64,000 nucleotides of DNA, from contig CAWESU010000001.1 in the NCBI GenBank assembly GCA_963811805.1, forward strand, positions 1,922,001 through 1,986,000, read 5' to 3'. This document shows positions 45,264 to 54,857 of this stretch, one piece after another. The DNA is from DAHUXN01 sp963811805 (lineage in GTDB: Bacteria > Acidobacteriota > Terriglobia > Acidiferrales > UBA7541). Position 1 is the first letter of the stretch. Every line of letters begins with the position of its first letter. The position numbers were made by a program, and so were the translations under genes. The notes under the pieces were generated by a model. It was not told the origin of the DNA. It searched no databases and worked only from the letters and a program-made list of their open reading frames with translations.

Positions 45264-47546
45264 ATGGACGAAGCGCCGAAACTGATTCCGGTCGAGCGAA
45301 GGAGAGATTCGCTGGCGGTGGTGTCTCCACCGCCGCCGGTCGCCTGGGGACAGACCACACGCGAAAGGAACCTTCTGGATTACCTGATCGTTCTGCGGAA
45401 GCACCAGTGGATGATTCTGACGTTTCTCTTGTTGGTAGTGACGATCGTCACGATTGCGTCATTCAAAATGAAGCCGGTGTACGTCGCTTCGGCACGAGTG
45501 GAAGTGGATCCTGAAAATGACAATCCGTTGCCGTTTCAGGACAACAACTCTTCGTTCCAAGAGTATGTTGATATGGACGATTACATCGAGACACAGACAA
45601 AAATCATTCAGAGCGAGACGCTGGCGATGGATACGATTCGCTCGCTGGATCTGCCGCGCTATGCGGAGTTCGGCGGGGATCCCAGGGCGCTGGTAAACGC
45701 GGGTCCCAATCAAAAAGAGCCGCCGATTTTAGGCGATTTTCTAAGCCGTCTGACGGTCAGCCGGGTTCCCGAGAGCAGACTGATCGAAGTGCAATTTGCG
45801 GCGCAGGACCCCGCACTTGCCGCTCAAGTCGTGAATAAGCATCTGGAAAACTATCAAGAGCACAATTTTAAGAGCCGATACGACGCCACCATGCAGGCTT
45901 CGGACTTCCTCTCCTCAGAGCTTGAGGAACTACGGATCAAGATGGAGAAATCAGACGCCGCGGAGGTTGCCTACGAACGGCAGAACCAGATTTGGATGGT
46001 GGATGCGAATCAAAACACCACGACCCAGAAGCTGCAGGAGCTGAGCAATGCGCTGACGTTGGTCCAGACACAGCTAGCCGAGAAGGAAGCGGTCTACGAC
46101 TTGGCGCATTCGGACGACAGCGCGTCGATGACCGCCATACAAAGTAATCCGACTGTCCAGGATTTGAACAAGACCAAGCTGCAACTTGATGCGCAGTACG
46201 CGGAGGCGCTCGCGCAATTTGGCCCAAACTGGCCGAAAGTGCAAGTGCTCAAGGCGCAGGACGATGCGATCGCAGCCCAACTGAAGAACGCGAAGTCCGA
46301 GGCCGTGCGGCAGATCGACAACGATTATCACCAGATCGAGGCGCGCGAAGCTTTGTTGGAGCGGGATCTGAACCGGCAAGAACTGCAAGCAGACAACATG
46401 GCGCAGAAGCTTGTCCAATACAACATGCTGAAGCACGATGCCGAGTCGAACAAGGAACTGTATGACGGCCTGTTACAGAAACTGAAAGAGGCGGGCATTT
46501 CTGCAGGCCTTCGCTCGAGCAACATTCGAATCGTTGATCCGGCACTGGTGCCGTCTACGCCGGCGCGCCCGCAGAAGGCGCGCAACATCCTGCTCGCATT
46601 ATTGATAGGCCTGGTCGGGGGCGTCGGGTTGGCCTTCTTACGCGAGTACCTGGATAACACAGTGAAGTCGCCGGACGACGTGCAGAATTTGACAGGCCTG
46701 CCGTGCCTCGCGGTGGTTCCGTCGTTTGCGAACCGGAATGGAAGTCGATCGCTAGGACGCCTTTCAAGACAGGTGGGAGTGAATGTAAGCGGCGATTCGC
46801 GCGTGGAGCTTGTTTCGTTGCAGCAACCGAAGTCGCTGGTTTCAGAGGCGTTTCGCGCGTTAAGGACATCTTTGCTGCTGTCGCAAGCGGAGCACGCGCC
46901 GCAGGTGATTTTGGTGACCAGCGCCTTGCCGCGAGAGGGCAAAACGACTTCCGCGGCGAATCTGGCGATTACGCTGGCGCAACTGGGCGACCGCACGCTG
47001 TTGATGGATTCGGATCTTCGAAAGCCGGGAATTCGACGCGCACTGAATCTTCCCAATGGGCACGGGCACGATATTGGGCTGAGTTCCTATCTGGCAGGCG
47101 TTGTGCCGCTGCATGACATTATCGTGCGGCATCCAACGGTGCCCAATCTAGATGCGATTCCCACCGGGCCGATCCCGCCGAATCCTGCCGACCTGCTCTC
47201 TTCGCACCGCATGGCGGAGGCCATTGACGACCTCCGTCAGCACTACAAATTCATAGTGATCGATTCGCCCCCGATTATGGCAGCGACAGACGCCGTAATT
47301 CTTTCTGCACTAACGGACGGAGTGCTTCTGGTCGTCTGGAGCCACGAGACACCAAAGGAGGCGTTTTCACGCACGCGAGATTTGCTCGCCGCCGTGAAGG
47401 GGCGCTTACTCGGCGTTGTGCTCAATGCGGTAGACTCTGGAGCGCCGGATTACTACTACTCCTACCGCTACTATCCTTATTCGTATGATTATGGCGAAGA
47501 CGAGGAAGTCAAGACCATTCGCCAGGGGCCCGAGAAGATTTCCTAG
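45264..47546 (+). CDS. polysaccharide co-polymerase and tyrosine autokinase (Wzc-like)
   Basis: A 760-residue fused Wzz/BY-kinase. Membrane helix 1 (WMILTFLLLVVTIVTIASF) and helix 2 (ILLALLIGLVGGVGLAFL) enclose a long coiled-coil periplasmic part. The cytoplasmic kinase has Walker A SALPREGKTTSAANLA near residue 553, Walker A' LLMDSDLRKPG and Walker B FIVIDSPP. The tail has a tyrosine cluster (YYYSYRYYPYSYDY) that is the autophosphorylation site in this family. It controls chain length and export together with the Wza-like protein. Confidence 0.95.
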   Translation: MDEAPKLIPVERRRDSLAVVSPPPPVAWGQTTRERNLLDYLIVLRKHQWMILTFLLLVVTIVTIASFKMKPVYVASARVEVDPENDNPLPFQDNNSSFQEYVDMDDYIETQTKIIQSETLAMDTIRSLDLPRYAEFGGDPRALVNAGPNQKEPPILGDFLSRLTVSRVPESRLIEVQFAAQDPALAAQVVNKHLENYQEHNFKSRYDATMQASDFLSSELEELRIKMEKSDAAEVAYERQNQIWMVDANQNTTTQKLQELSNALTLVQTQLAEKEAVYDLAHSDDSASMTAIQSNPTVQDLNKTKLQLDAQYAEALAQFGPNWPKVQVLKAQDDAIAAQLKNAKSEAVRQIDNDYHQIEAREALLERDLNRQELQADNMAQKLVQYNMLKHDAESNKELYDGLLQKLKEAGISAGLRSSNIRIVDPALVPSTPARPQKARNILLALLIGLVGGVGLAFLREYLDNTVKSPDDVQNLTGLPCLAVVPSFANRNGSRSLGRLSRQVGVNVSGDSRVELVSLQQPKSLVSEAFRALRTSLLLSQAEHAPQVILVTSALPREGKTTSAANLAITLAQLGDRTLLMDSDLRKPGIRRALNLPNGHGHDIGLSSYLAGVVPLHDIIVRHPTVPNLDAIPTGPIPPNPADLLSSHRMAEAIDDLRQHYKFIVIDSPPIMAATDAVILSALTDGVLLVVWSHETPKEAFSRTRDLLAAVKGRLLGVVLNAVDSGAPDYYYSYRYYPYSYDYGEDEEVKTIRQGPEKIS

Positions 47547-47570
47547 TCCAGATCCGAGAGGAGATTTTTA

Positions 47571-48617
47571 ATGCGTGCACTAATCACCGGAGGGGCAGGA
47601 TTCATCGGTTCGCATCTTGCTGAGGCGCTACTGGCGCGAGGCGACGATGTTTTTATCCTGGATGACCTTTCGACTGGCAGCGTCGAAAATATACGGCACC
47701 TGAAGAGTTCTGCAAAATTTCACTATGTGTTCGACGCACTGCAGAACCGCCATTTGCTGGCGGAGATGGTAGATGAATCGGATGTGGTGTTTCATTTGGC
47801 GGCCGCCGTTGGAGTGCGCCTGATCGTCGAAAGCCCAGTTCGCACTATCGAAACCAATGTGAACGGCATGCAGTTGGTGCTGGAGGCCGCAAGCAAGAAG
47901 CGGAAGCTGGTATTCACGGCGTCGACATCAGAAGTCTACGGGAAGAGCACCAACGTTCCATTTTGTGAGGATTCCGATCTTGTGCTTGGCCCGACAACAA
48001 AGGGCCGATGGAGCTACGCGGCATCCAAGGCACTTGACGAGTTTCTGGGGTTGTCGTACTGGAAGGAGAAAGGGCTACCCGTGATCGTGGCAAGGTTCTT
48101 CAACACTGTCGGCCCGCGACAGACGGGGCGTTATGGGATGGTGTTGCCGAATTTTGTTTCACAGGCGCTTTCGGGCGAGCCCATCACTATTTATGGAACG
48201 GGAAAACAGTCGCGATGCTTTTGTCACGTGAACGATGCGGTGGAAGCAATTCTTCGGCTGGTGGACAGTGGCCAGGCTGTGGGAGAGGTCGTTAACGTCG
48301 GCAGCGATCAGGAGGTTACAATCGAGGAGCTCGCGCAGGTGGTAAAACAACGCGCGAACAGCAGTTCGGCGATTGTGTATGTTCCCTATGACCAGGCGTA
48401 CGAACCTGGCTTTGAAGACATGCTGCGGCGCGTGCCTTCGCTCAAGAAGTTGGCGATGATAGCTAAATTTTCCCCGCAAACTCCACTCTCCGCCATTGTG
48501 GACAGTGTGATTGCGCATTTCGGCGGGAAGCGCGAGGGGTTGGCTACCGACGCGGAAGCGGAAATTGCGTTACTCGCGAGAGCCGCGAGCGAGGCTGGGG
48601 GAACGGCTACCCCATAA
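47571..48617 (+). CDS. NAD-dependent sugar-nucleotide epimerase/decarboxylase (SDR)
   Basis: A 348-residue extended SDR enzyme. The Rossmann motif is GGAGFIGSHLAEALL, with DDLSTGSVEN and FHLAAAVGVRL. The catalytic Ser/Thr is in TASTSEVYG and the Tyr-Lys pair in GRWSYAASK. RWxY plus RFFNTVGPRQTGRYGMVLP resembles UDP-glucuronate decarboxylase or GlcNAc epimerase enzymes; the exact reaction is not decidable. GAGGAG precedes the ATG. Confidence 0.88.
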   Translation: MRALITGGAGFIGSHLAEALLARGDDVFILDDLSTGSVENIRHLKSSAKFHYVFDALQNRHLLAEMVDESDVVFHLAAAVGVRLIVESPVRTIETNVNGMQLVLEAASKKRKLVFTASTSEVYGKSTNVPFCEDSDLVLGPTTKGRWSYAASKALDEFLGLSYWKEKGLPVIVARFFNTVGPRQTGRYGMVLPNFVSQALSGEPITIYGTGKQSRCFCHVNDAVEAILRLVDSGQAVGEVVNVGSDQEVTIEELAQVVKQRANSSSAIVYVPYDQAYEPGFEDMLRRVPSLKKLAMIAKFSPQTPLSAIVDSVIAHFGGKREGLATDAEAEIALLARAASEAGGTATP

Positions 48618-48643
48618 AATCAATCGATCCCCACGGGACAGAG

Positions 48644-49375
48644 ATGGCGCACCCGAATGCCACACCGGCGGTGGCGGCTGAATCATTCATATACTCAGGG
48701 ACTGAATTGGACGCCATGGCAGAGGCGCGCAACTACTGCCGCTGGATCATGCGGTACTTCACTCCTTACTTGGGCGAGCGGGTTGTTGAGATTGGAGCGG
48801 GTACGGGAACCTTTTCCGAGCTCCTGCTCAACAGCGAGCGTACGGTGGACTTGGTTCTCTTCGAGGCAGCGCATAATTTATTTCCGCTGCTTCGCCAGCG
48901 GTTTGCCGACCGCAAGGTGCGTTTGCATTGTGGGGCCTTTGATCCGGCGGCACTAGAGGGCGCCTCAGATTCGATCGTGCTGGTGAATGTTCTCGAGCAC
49001 ATCTTGGATGATGCGGGCCTCCTCTCGCAAATTCACGGCTCCTTGCGTCCGGGCGGCAGTCTGCTCCTGTTCGTTCCGGCGTTGATGTGGAACTATGGCT
49101 CGCTGGACAAGACATTTGGACATTATCGCCGCTATAGCAAGCGAGGATTAAGGCAGAAGCTTAAGGAGGCCGGGCTTCGCGTGGAGCATATGCGCTACGT
49201 CAATATGATGGGAATCGCATCTTGGTTTCTTGCAGGCAAGGTGCTGCGGCAAACTACGCTGAGCCCCGCTCAGGTTCGCTGGTATGACCGCTGGGTGGTT
49301 CCGTGGAGTTTCAAGCTTGAACGGGTTTGTGAGCCGCCGCTGGGCCAGAGCCTCCTGGCAGTGGCCGTAAAGTGA
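48644..49375 (+). CDS. SAM-dependent methyltransferase
   Basis: A 243-residue class I methyltransferase. The SAM site is VVEIGAGTGTFSELLL, with acidic strand ends (LVLFEAAHN) and VLVNVLEHILDD. The PALMWNYGSLDKTFGHYRRY segment is common in polysaccharide-cluster methyltransferases. The likely job is methylating the glycan or its lipid carrier. Confidence 0.85.
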   Translation: MAHPNATPAVAAESFIYSGTELDAMAEARNYCRWIMRYFTPYLGERVVEIGAGTGTFSELLLNSERTVDLVLFEAAHNLFPLLRQRFADRKVRLHCGAFDPAALEGASDSIVLVNVLEHILDDAGLLSQIHGSLRPGGSLLLFVPALMWNYGSLDKTFGHYRRYSKRGLRQKLKEAGLRVEHMRYVNMMGIASWFLAGKVLRQTTLSPAQVRWYDRWVVPWSFKLERVCEPPLGQSLLAVAVK

Positions 49376-49428
49376 TCGCTGTGAATTCGAGATACGTGCT
49401 GGACCGTTACGCTGGGATCCTTAACTGA

Positions 49429-50598
49429 GTGAAGACGAGCCGGCCGGAGATACCCGAGGGACAAGAAGTGGACAGTCTCCACCCACCTAATGTAAATCGG
49501 CACGTCCGAGACGCGATTGTCATGTCGGGTTGGACTTGGGAAGCGTTTAATGTGCCCGAACGAATCTCGATGGCTTTTGCGCGACTCGGAGCCAGAGTTC
49601 TTTACTGCGAAAATCCTGTCTCGCTCTTCCGTGGTAAGGGGCGTCGACGGCAGGAAGTGGAGAGCCGCGTTTATCGGACCGGACTCGAGTTTCTTGGCCA
49701 CCGACTGAATCGGCTCCGCGTAGTTTTCCCAGCGATTCAATCGAAATTATTGGCAACACAAATCATCCGCAATGTGCGAGATCTCGAGCTTCAGGATCCT
49801 CTGTTTGTTTATCCGCACGGCGATTTTGTTTCTTTATGCTCAGAGTTCAAGAAGCGCGGGTTCTTTCTGGTGCACGTTTGCATGGATTACCCCGAGCCCG
49901 GGCAGGAGCGGCTGATTGAGTTATCTGATTTAACGCTGCTCATTCCAAAAAGTTTGTACGAAGGTCTGAAGACAACATACGGGGGCAAGATCCGAATTAT
50001 TCCGCAAGTGACTCGATTGTTTGATTCCGGTGAGGGAAAATCTGGCCGTTCATGGGATGAGGGCGAATTCGTGGGGATTCCGCGACCAAGACTTGGCTAC
50101 ATAGGGCCCGTCGAGCGACGCCTCAATTTGCCGCTCCTCGACCAGGTGCTTAGGGCTCATCCAGAGTGGCAATTCCTGCATTTCGGCACTTCTAAATGCC
50201 TGCCGCTTAATAACGTCCATGTTCTCGCTTGGCGCAGTCCGGAAAGGCTAAGGGACGTCGTCGCGAACCTCGATTTGGGTCTCATGCCGTATGCCCGCGA
50301 TGATAATAGAAATCTGCATTGCGTGCCGCTGAAGCTTTTTGACTACTTTGCCTTGGGAAAACCCGTTGTGTCGACGCGAATACTCAATCTGCTCGAGTAT
50401 TTGGATGCGATTTATTTTGGAGATGAGGCCGGCGAGCTGTGCCACGCGATTCAATCGGCGCTGGCGGAACCGCAAGACAGCCGATTGAAGGCAAAGAGAA
50501 TGGCCATAGCACGGGAAAATTCAATCGGCACGCTTGCCAATGTTCTTGCGGAGATTCTGGCGCCTCGTGGGAAAGCTTCAAATGTTGCAGCCGAGTGA
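49429..50598 (+). CDS. glycosyltransferase, GT-B fold
   Basis: A 389-residue protein starting with GTG. N-terminal domain: ISMAFARLGARVLYCENPVS. C-terminal domain: RLGYIGPVERRLNLPLLDQV, EWQFLHFGTSK, HVLAWRSPERLRDVVANLD, LMPYARDDNRNLHCVPLKLF and DYFALGKPVVST, the usual donor-binding segment. Donor and linkage are unknown. The next gene overlaps its end. Confidence 0.82.
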   Translation: MKTSRPEIPEGQEVDSLHPPNVNRHVRDAIVMSGWTWEAFNVPERISMAFARLGARVLYCENPVSLFRGKGRRRQEVESRVYRTGLEFLGHRLNRLRVVFPAIQSKLLATQIIRNVRDLELQDPLFVYPHGDFVSLCSEFKKRGFFLVHVCMDYPEPGQERLIELSDLTLLIPKSLYEGLKTTYGGKIRIIPQVTRLFDSGEGKSGRSWDEGEFVGIPRPRLGYIGPVERRLNLPLLDQVLRAHPEWQFLHFGTSKCLPLNNVHVLAWRSPERLRDVVANLDLGLMPYARDDNRNLHCVPLKLFDYFALGKPVVSTRILNLLEYLDAIYFGDEAGELCHAIQSALAEPQDSRLKAKRMAIARENSIGTLANVLAEILAPRGKASNVAAE

Positions 50599-51859
50599 GA
50601 CTAGCCCGGTGAAGACTCAGTCTGCTTCGCTGGCAGCGAGCGAAAAAAAGATGCGCGTCTTGTTGCTGTGTTCACATCCGAATCAATATGGTTCGCCGAT
50701 GTGGCGGCGGCTGTCAGAACATGCTCAAGTAGAAGTGCTGGTCGCTTATTGCAGCCTCGAAGGGGCCGAGTCCCACGTGGATCCGGGGTTCGGTGTGGAG
50801 GTGGCGTGGGATGTGCCTTTGCTCGATGGGTATCCGTGGGTCAAGCTCAAGAATTCTTCGCCGCGCCCAGCTGTCGGACCGTTCTTCGGACTGATCAATC
50901 GAGGCGTTTGGAAGCTCATTCGAAGAAACAGGTTTGATGCGATCGCGGTGTTCACCGGGTACATGTGCGCGACATTCTGGATCGCGCTTATGGCTGCGAA
51001 GATTTCTGGCATACCCCTGCTCTACGGCACCGATGCCACGACCTTGCGTGGGCTCGATGGCCGAAACTGGAAGGCTCGGGTTAAGAAGTACCTTTGGCCG
51101 TGGCTATTTCGAAGGGCCGATGTAGTGATTGCACCGTCTAGCGGGACGGTAGAACTGATGCGTTCGTTAAGTATCCCCGAGGAGCGGATCGCGTTGCTTC
51201 CGTACGTTGTCGACAACAATTGGTGGACTGAAAATGCGACGAACGTGGATCGCAAAGCCCTGCGTGAAGCCTGGGGAATCCCTGCAGAGGCGAGCATTGT
51301 GCTTTTTTGCGCCAAGCTGCAGCCCTGGAAGCGTCCGCAGGACTTGCTTCGGGCGTTTGCCCGCGCAAATGTTTCCGATGCTTATCTCATCTTTGTCGGT
51401 GACGGTCCGATGCGCAAACAGTTGGAACGCGAGGTGATGGAGCTGAACGTTCAAGAGCGTGTTCGTTTTCTCGGTTTCAAAAACCAATCCGCTTTGCCAG
51501 GGGTTTATTGTTCCTCCGACGTGATGGTCCTGCCGTCTGAATACGAAGCCTTCGGCGTTGTCGTAAATGAAGCGATGGTCTGCGGATGTCCGGTGATTGT
51601 GAGTGACCAGGTTGGAGCCCGCTTCGATTTGGTCCGAGAAAACGAAACTGGTTTTGTGTATCCGGCAGGTGACATCGACGCGCTTGCCGGTGCGCTGTCT
51701 CGGGCTCTTGGCTCTTGCGAGAGACTGAGGCGCATGGGGGATGCAGCGCGCGCGAGAATGTCTCAATGGTCGCCTGAACTTTATGTCGAGAGTTTCGTGG
51801 ACGCGTTTTATCGAGCCAAGGCTGTGTACAAATCGGAGCTCGGGACATTCGTTCCGTAG
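50582..51859 (+). CDS. family 4 glycosyltransferase
   Basis: About 425 residues. MRVLLLCSHPNQYGSPMWRR begins the N-terminal Rossmann domain. IVLFCAKLQPWKRPQDLLRA, FVGDGPMRKQLE and VLPSEYEAFGVVVNEAM (the ExxxxxxxE donor motif) mark GT4. The start is ambiguous: ATG 50582 overlaps the previous gene, GTG 50606 or ATG 50651 are possible. Confidence 0.88.
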   Translation: MLQPSETSPVKTQSASLAASEKKMRVLLLCSHPNQYGSPMWRRLSEHAQVEVLVAYCSLEGAESHVDPGFGVEVAWDVPLLDGYPWVKLKNSSPRPAVGPFFGLINRGVWKLIRRNRFDAIAVFTGYMCATFWIALMAAKISGIPLLYGTDATTLRGLDGRNWKARVKKYLWPWLFRRADVVIAPSSGTVELMRSLSIPEERIALLPYVVDNNWWTENATNVDRKALREAWGIPAEASIVLFCAKLQPWKRPQDLLRAFARANVSDAYLIFVGDGPMRKQLEREVMELNVQERVRFLGFKNQSALPGVYCSSDVMVLPSEYEAFGVVVNEAMVCGCPVIVSDQVGARFDLVRENETGFVYPAGDIDALAGALSRALGSCERLRRMGDAARARMSQWSPELYVESFVDAFYRAKAVYKSELGTFVP

Positions 51860-51868
51860 GCCACGATT

Positions 51869-52087
51869 ATGTTGCCTGGATCCAAAACGGGACAGTTAAC
51901 GCGCCGTGCTTCCGTACATCTGGACATGGCGCGAGGACTTGCGGCCCTCGCCGTACTGCTTGGACACGAGGGGGCGCTGTTCTTTCTTCCCTACCACGCT
52001 CTTGCTCGTCATTCAGCTGCACTTTCTGCATTTTACGCAGTCACATCGCTTGGGCACCAGGACAAGGTGATGGGGCTGTTTCAATGA
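51869..52087 (+). pseudogene. acyltransferase-3 N-terminal fragment
   Basis: A 72-residue frame matching only the first helices of OafA/YrhL-type membrane O-acyltransferases: VHLDMARGLAALAVLLGHEG, then SAFYAVTSLGHQ. After GHQ, where intact enzymes continue with VMVFFVLSGFLI, it reads DKVMGLFQ and stops. Several hundred residues are missing. The stop overlaps the next start by ATGA. It cannot acetylate glycans, so it is a relic, or it survives as a small coupled leader. Confidence 0.68.
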
Positions 52088-53646
52088 GCGTCATACGCGT
52101 TTCCGAGCGCGGAAAACAGCAATTCATAACATTGGCTGTGTGGCTGGTCGGACTGTGTGTCGCTTGGATTGTTGGTCACTGGGTGGTCAACGAAGAGACG
52201 CACTTGCTGATCTTCGCGGCTCTCGGATTTGTCCTCTTAGTCATCTCGTTCGTCATTCTTCATAACTGGCGCGCTGGTTTCTACTTCTTTTTGGTTTGGC
52301 TGTTGTTCGAGGACCTTATTCGGAAATATCTTGGCAACAACATGGCTATTTTTTTTGCGAAGGACTGCCTTGCGGGCCTCACTTACATTTCCCTACTGAA
52401 CGCTGTTCGCCGCAAGGAGGTGAGGACATTTCACCCACCGTTTCTTCTGTTCTTGAGCTTGTTTTTTTGGCTTGCTGTTCTCCAAGTGTTCAATCCGTAT
52501 TCGCCAAGCCCGTTTTACGGGTTGCTCGGGTTGAAGGTTGACTTCTTTTACGTCCCCCTTTTATTTCTCGGTTATGCACTGATTCGCGATGAGCGCGACC
52601 TGCATCGATTCTTGCTGGTATTCATGCTTCTTGCCATCGTGATCTCCGGCCTGGGGATAGCGCAGGGAATTTTGGGGCCGAAATTTCTGAACCCCCCGAC
52701 CCTTCAACACGATATTCGGGAGCTCGGTTCCTTAGAAAAGATTACTCCGCTAACAAACCAGATATTTTTTCTTCCGTGTTCGGTTTTCGTAAGCTCGGGA
52801 CGATTTGCTCTTTACTTGAACGTTGCCATCATCGTCGGCCTGGGCGGCGCGGGTTATTTTGTCCTCTCGTCTTTGAGGGGCCGAAAGATCATATATGTCG
52901 GAATTGTAATTCTGGTGATCGCTACGGTGTTGAGCGGCTCGCGGAGTGGTCTTCTTTACTCCTTGATGAGCGGGGTGGCGCTTTTTGCAGCATTCCTTTG
53001 GGGAGCGCCCTGGCGTTGGGGCCACCGCCGCCGCCTAGTCAAGGTACTCCGGCGCAGCCTGATCTTTGCAAGCCTTGGCTTGGCCACTTTCATGTTGATT
53101 TTTCCATCGGCGGCGGCCTCTCGGCTTGGCTTTTACTCCGAAACTCTCTTGCCTAGCAGTTCCGCATATCAACTAGGCGAGCGGTCTTGGACGTATCCGA
53201 TAGGTGAGCTGGCAAAGGCGTTCCGCGGACCACACTGGGTTGTTGGAAACGGGACGGGCACCGATACTCTCGGCGCTCAGTATGTGAGCGAAATTTTGAA
53301 AGAGCCAATGCCTGACGTTGCGGTCGAAGAAGGTTTTGGCCAACTGATCGCGGAGATGGGGATCCTTGCGCCCCTGTTATGGATTCTGTGGACGGCTGCC
53401 ATGGTCAGCGCGTGTTGGAAGATTGCACGTTCTCTGAAGGAGACGCGTTTTTTTCCCATAGCGGTGGCGATTGTTTGGTACTCATTTTTGCTTCTCTTTG
53501 GCATGTCCTATCTTGGCTTGGACGCGTATCAGAATTACGTGAATAATGCATTTCTGTGGATATTAGTAGGCATTTTATTCCGCTTGCCGGAATTAGCAAC
53601 GCAGAGTCCCGCTTTCGCGGCGCAGGGTACGCGCCCGTCGGTCTAA
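52084..53646 (+). CDS. O-antigen ligase/polymerase-like membrane protein (second copy)
   Basis: A 520-residue protein with about 12 hydrophobic helices. ATVLSGSRSGLLYSLMSGVA and VEEGFGQLIAEMGILAPLLW are the SGSRSG and loop motifs of the Wzy/WaaL superfamily. It has little similarity to the 42864 protein beyond these motifs. Start overlaps the acyltransferase fragment by ATGA. One of the two may be the polymerase and the other the ligase. Confidence 0.85.
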   Translation: MSVIRVSERGKQQFITLAVWLVGLCVAWIVGHWVVNEETHLLIFAALGFVLLVISFVILHNWRAGFYFFLVWLLFEDLIRKYLGNNMAIFFAKDCLAGLTYISLLNAVRRKEVRTFHPPFLLFLSLFFWLAVLQVFNPYSPSPFYGLLGLKVDFFYVPLLFLGYALIRDERDLHRFLLVFMLLAIVISGLGIAQGILGPKFLNPPTLQHDIRELGSLEKITPLTNQIFFLPCSVFVSSGRFALYLNVAIIVGLGGAGYFVLSSLRGRKIIYVGIVILVIATVLSGSRSGLLYSLMSGVALFAAFLWGAPWRWGHRRRLVKVLRRSLIFASLGLATFMLIFPSAAASRLGFYSETLLPSSSAYQLGERSWTYPIGELAKAFRGPHWVVGNGTGTDTLGAQYVSEILKEPMPDVAVEEGFGQLIAEMGILAPLLWILWTAAMVSACWKIARSLKETRFFPIAVAIVWYSFLLLFGMSYLGLDAYQNYVNNAFLWILVGILFRLPELATQSPAFAAQGTRPSV

Positions 53647-53648
53647 AA

Positions 53649-54857
53649 ATGGCCGACCGAAAGCCGCGAATCGCGGTGGTCTCTCCATTTCTTGACAAGC
53701 AGCACGGTACAGAACGATGCGTGACGGAGCAGTTGGAAAGGCTCGCGACCGATTACGAATTTCATGTCTACAGTACGCGAGTCGCGGATATGGATCTGCG
53801 GGGGGTCGTCTGGCACCGCATTCCGTCAATTCCGGGGCCCCATTTGGTGAAATATATTTGGTTCCTCGGCGCCAATCATGTGTGGCGATGGGCGAGGCGT
53901 GTCCTGGGGGGAGTCGATGCCGATCTGATTTACTCTCCGGGAATCAACTGCTTAGATGCCGATTTGATCTCCGTCCACGTCATCTTTGCGAAGTTTTATC
54001 AATCAGCTCGCGAGTCACTGAGTTTTAGACAAAACGTACCGCGGTTCTGGCTTCGGCTGCTGCACAGGCGTCTGTTATACAGGCTGTTTATTTCGTTGGA
54101 GCGGCGCGTTTACACGCGCCAAGATTTGCCATTAATAACCATATCAAGCAAGGCGCGCGAAGACTTAGGCAAGCTGTACGGTCGCGAGAGTAACGTATCG
54201 GCAGTGTACTATGGAGTTGACCCGCTGAAGTTCAGTGCAGAAGTGCGGGGTCGCTTGCGCATGGCCGCGCGAAGCAGTCTCGGGTACTCGGAAGCAGATT
54301 TCGTCATTCTTCTGATAGGGAATGACTGGAATAACAAAGGATTACGCTGTTTGCTGGAAGCAGCGCGAATAGTCGATCGGCCTTGGCTGAAGATCTCGGT
54401 TGTTGGAACCGATGACCGGACGCCTTACCGATTTCTCTTCGAGAGCTTAGGCTCCCAAGTCCTGTTCTTTCCCCTTCGAGCAGATCCCGAGGTCTACTAT
54501 GCTGCCGCAGATCTTTACGTCGGCCCTTCGCTGGAAGACGCTTTTGCGCTTCCTCCCCTTGAAGCGATGGCCTGCGGAGTTCCTGTCATCGTGAGCCGCC
54601 AAGCAGGGGTCAGTGAGCTCGTCACCCATGGAGTTGATGGGTACATTCTCGAAGACCCTGAACATCCGGACGAGCTCGCTGGGTTAATTGCGAAACTGTG
54701 CGAAGATCGAGAGCTTCGGGAGGGCATGGGTCGAAGGGCTGCCGGGACCGCGCGTCAGTATACCTGGGAGCGCAACGCAGAGCAGCTAAAGTGCGTTTTT
54801 CAGCAGCTCTTAGATAGAAAACGGACTGAATCTTTGCCCGCGTCACGTCCGCGATGA
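53649..54857 (+). CDS. family 4 glycosyltransferase
   Basis: A 402-residue GT-B enzyme. IAVVSPFLDKQHGTERCVTE is the acceptor-side strand-loop. VILLIGNDWNNKGLRCLLEA, VVGTDDRTPYRFL and PSLEDAFALPPLEAMACGVP (EDxxxxxxxE) form the donor site. It starts 2 bases after the preceding stop and its end overlaps the next gene by ATGA. Confidence 0.88.
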   Translation: MADRKPRIAVVSPFLDKQHGTERCVTEQLERLATDYEFHVYSTRVADMDLRGVVWHRIPSIPGPHLVKYIWFLGANHVWRWARRVLGGVDADLIYSPGINCLDADLISVHVIFAKFYQSARESLSFRQNVPRFWLRLLHRRLLYRLFISLERRVYTRQDLPLITISSKAREDLGKLYGRESNVSAVYYGVDPLKFSAEVRGRLRMAARSSLGYSEADFVILLIGNDWNNKGLRCLLEAARIVDRPWLKISVVGTDDRTPYRFLFESLGSQVLFFPLRADPEVYYAAADLYVGPSLEDAFALPPLEAMACGVPVIVSRQAGVSELVTHGVDGYILEDPEHPDELAGLIAKLCEDRELREGMGRRAAGTARQYTWERNAEQLKCVFQQLLDRKRTESLPASRPR

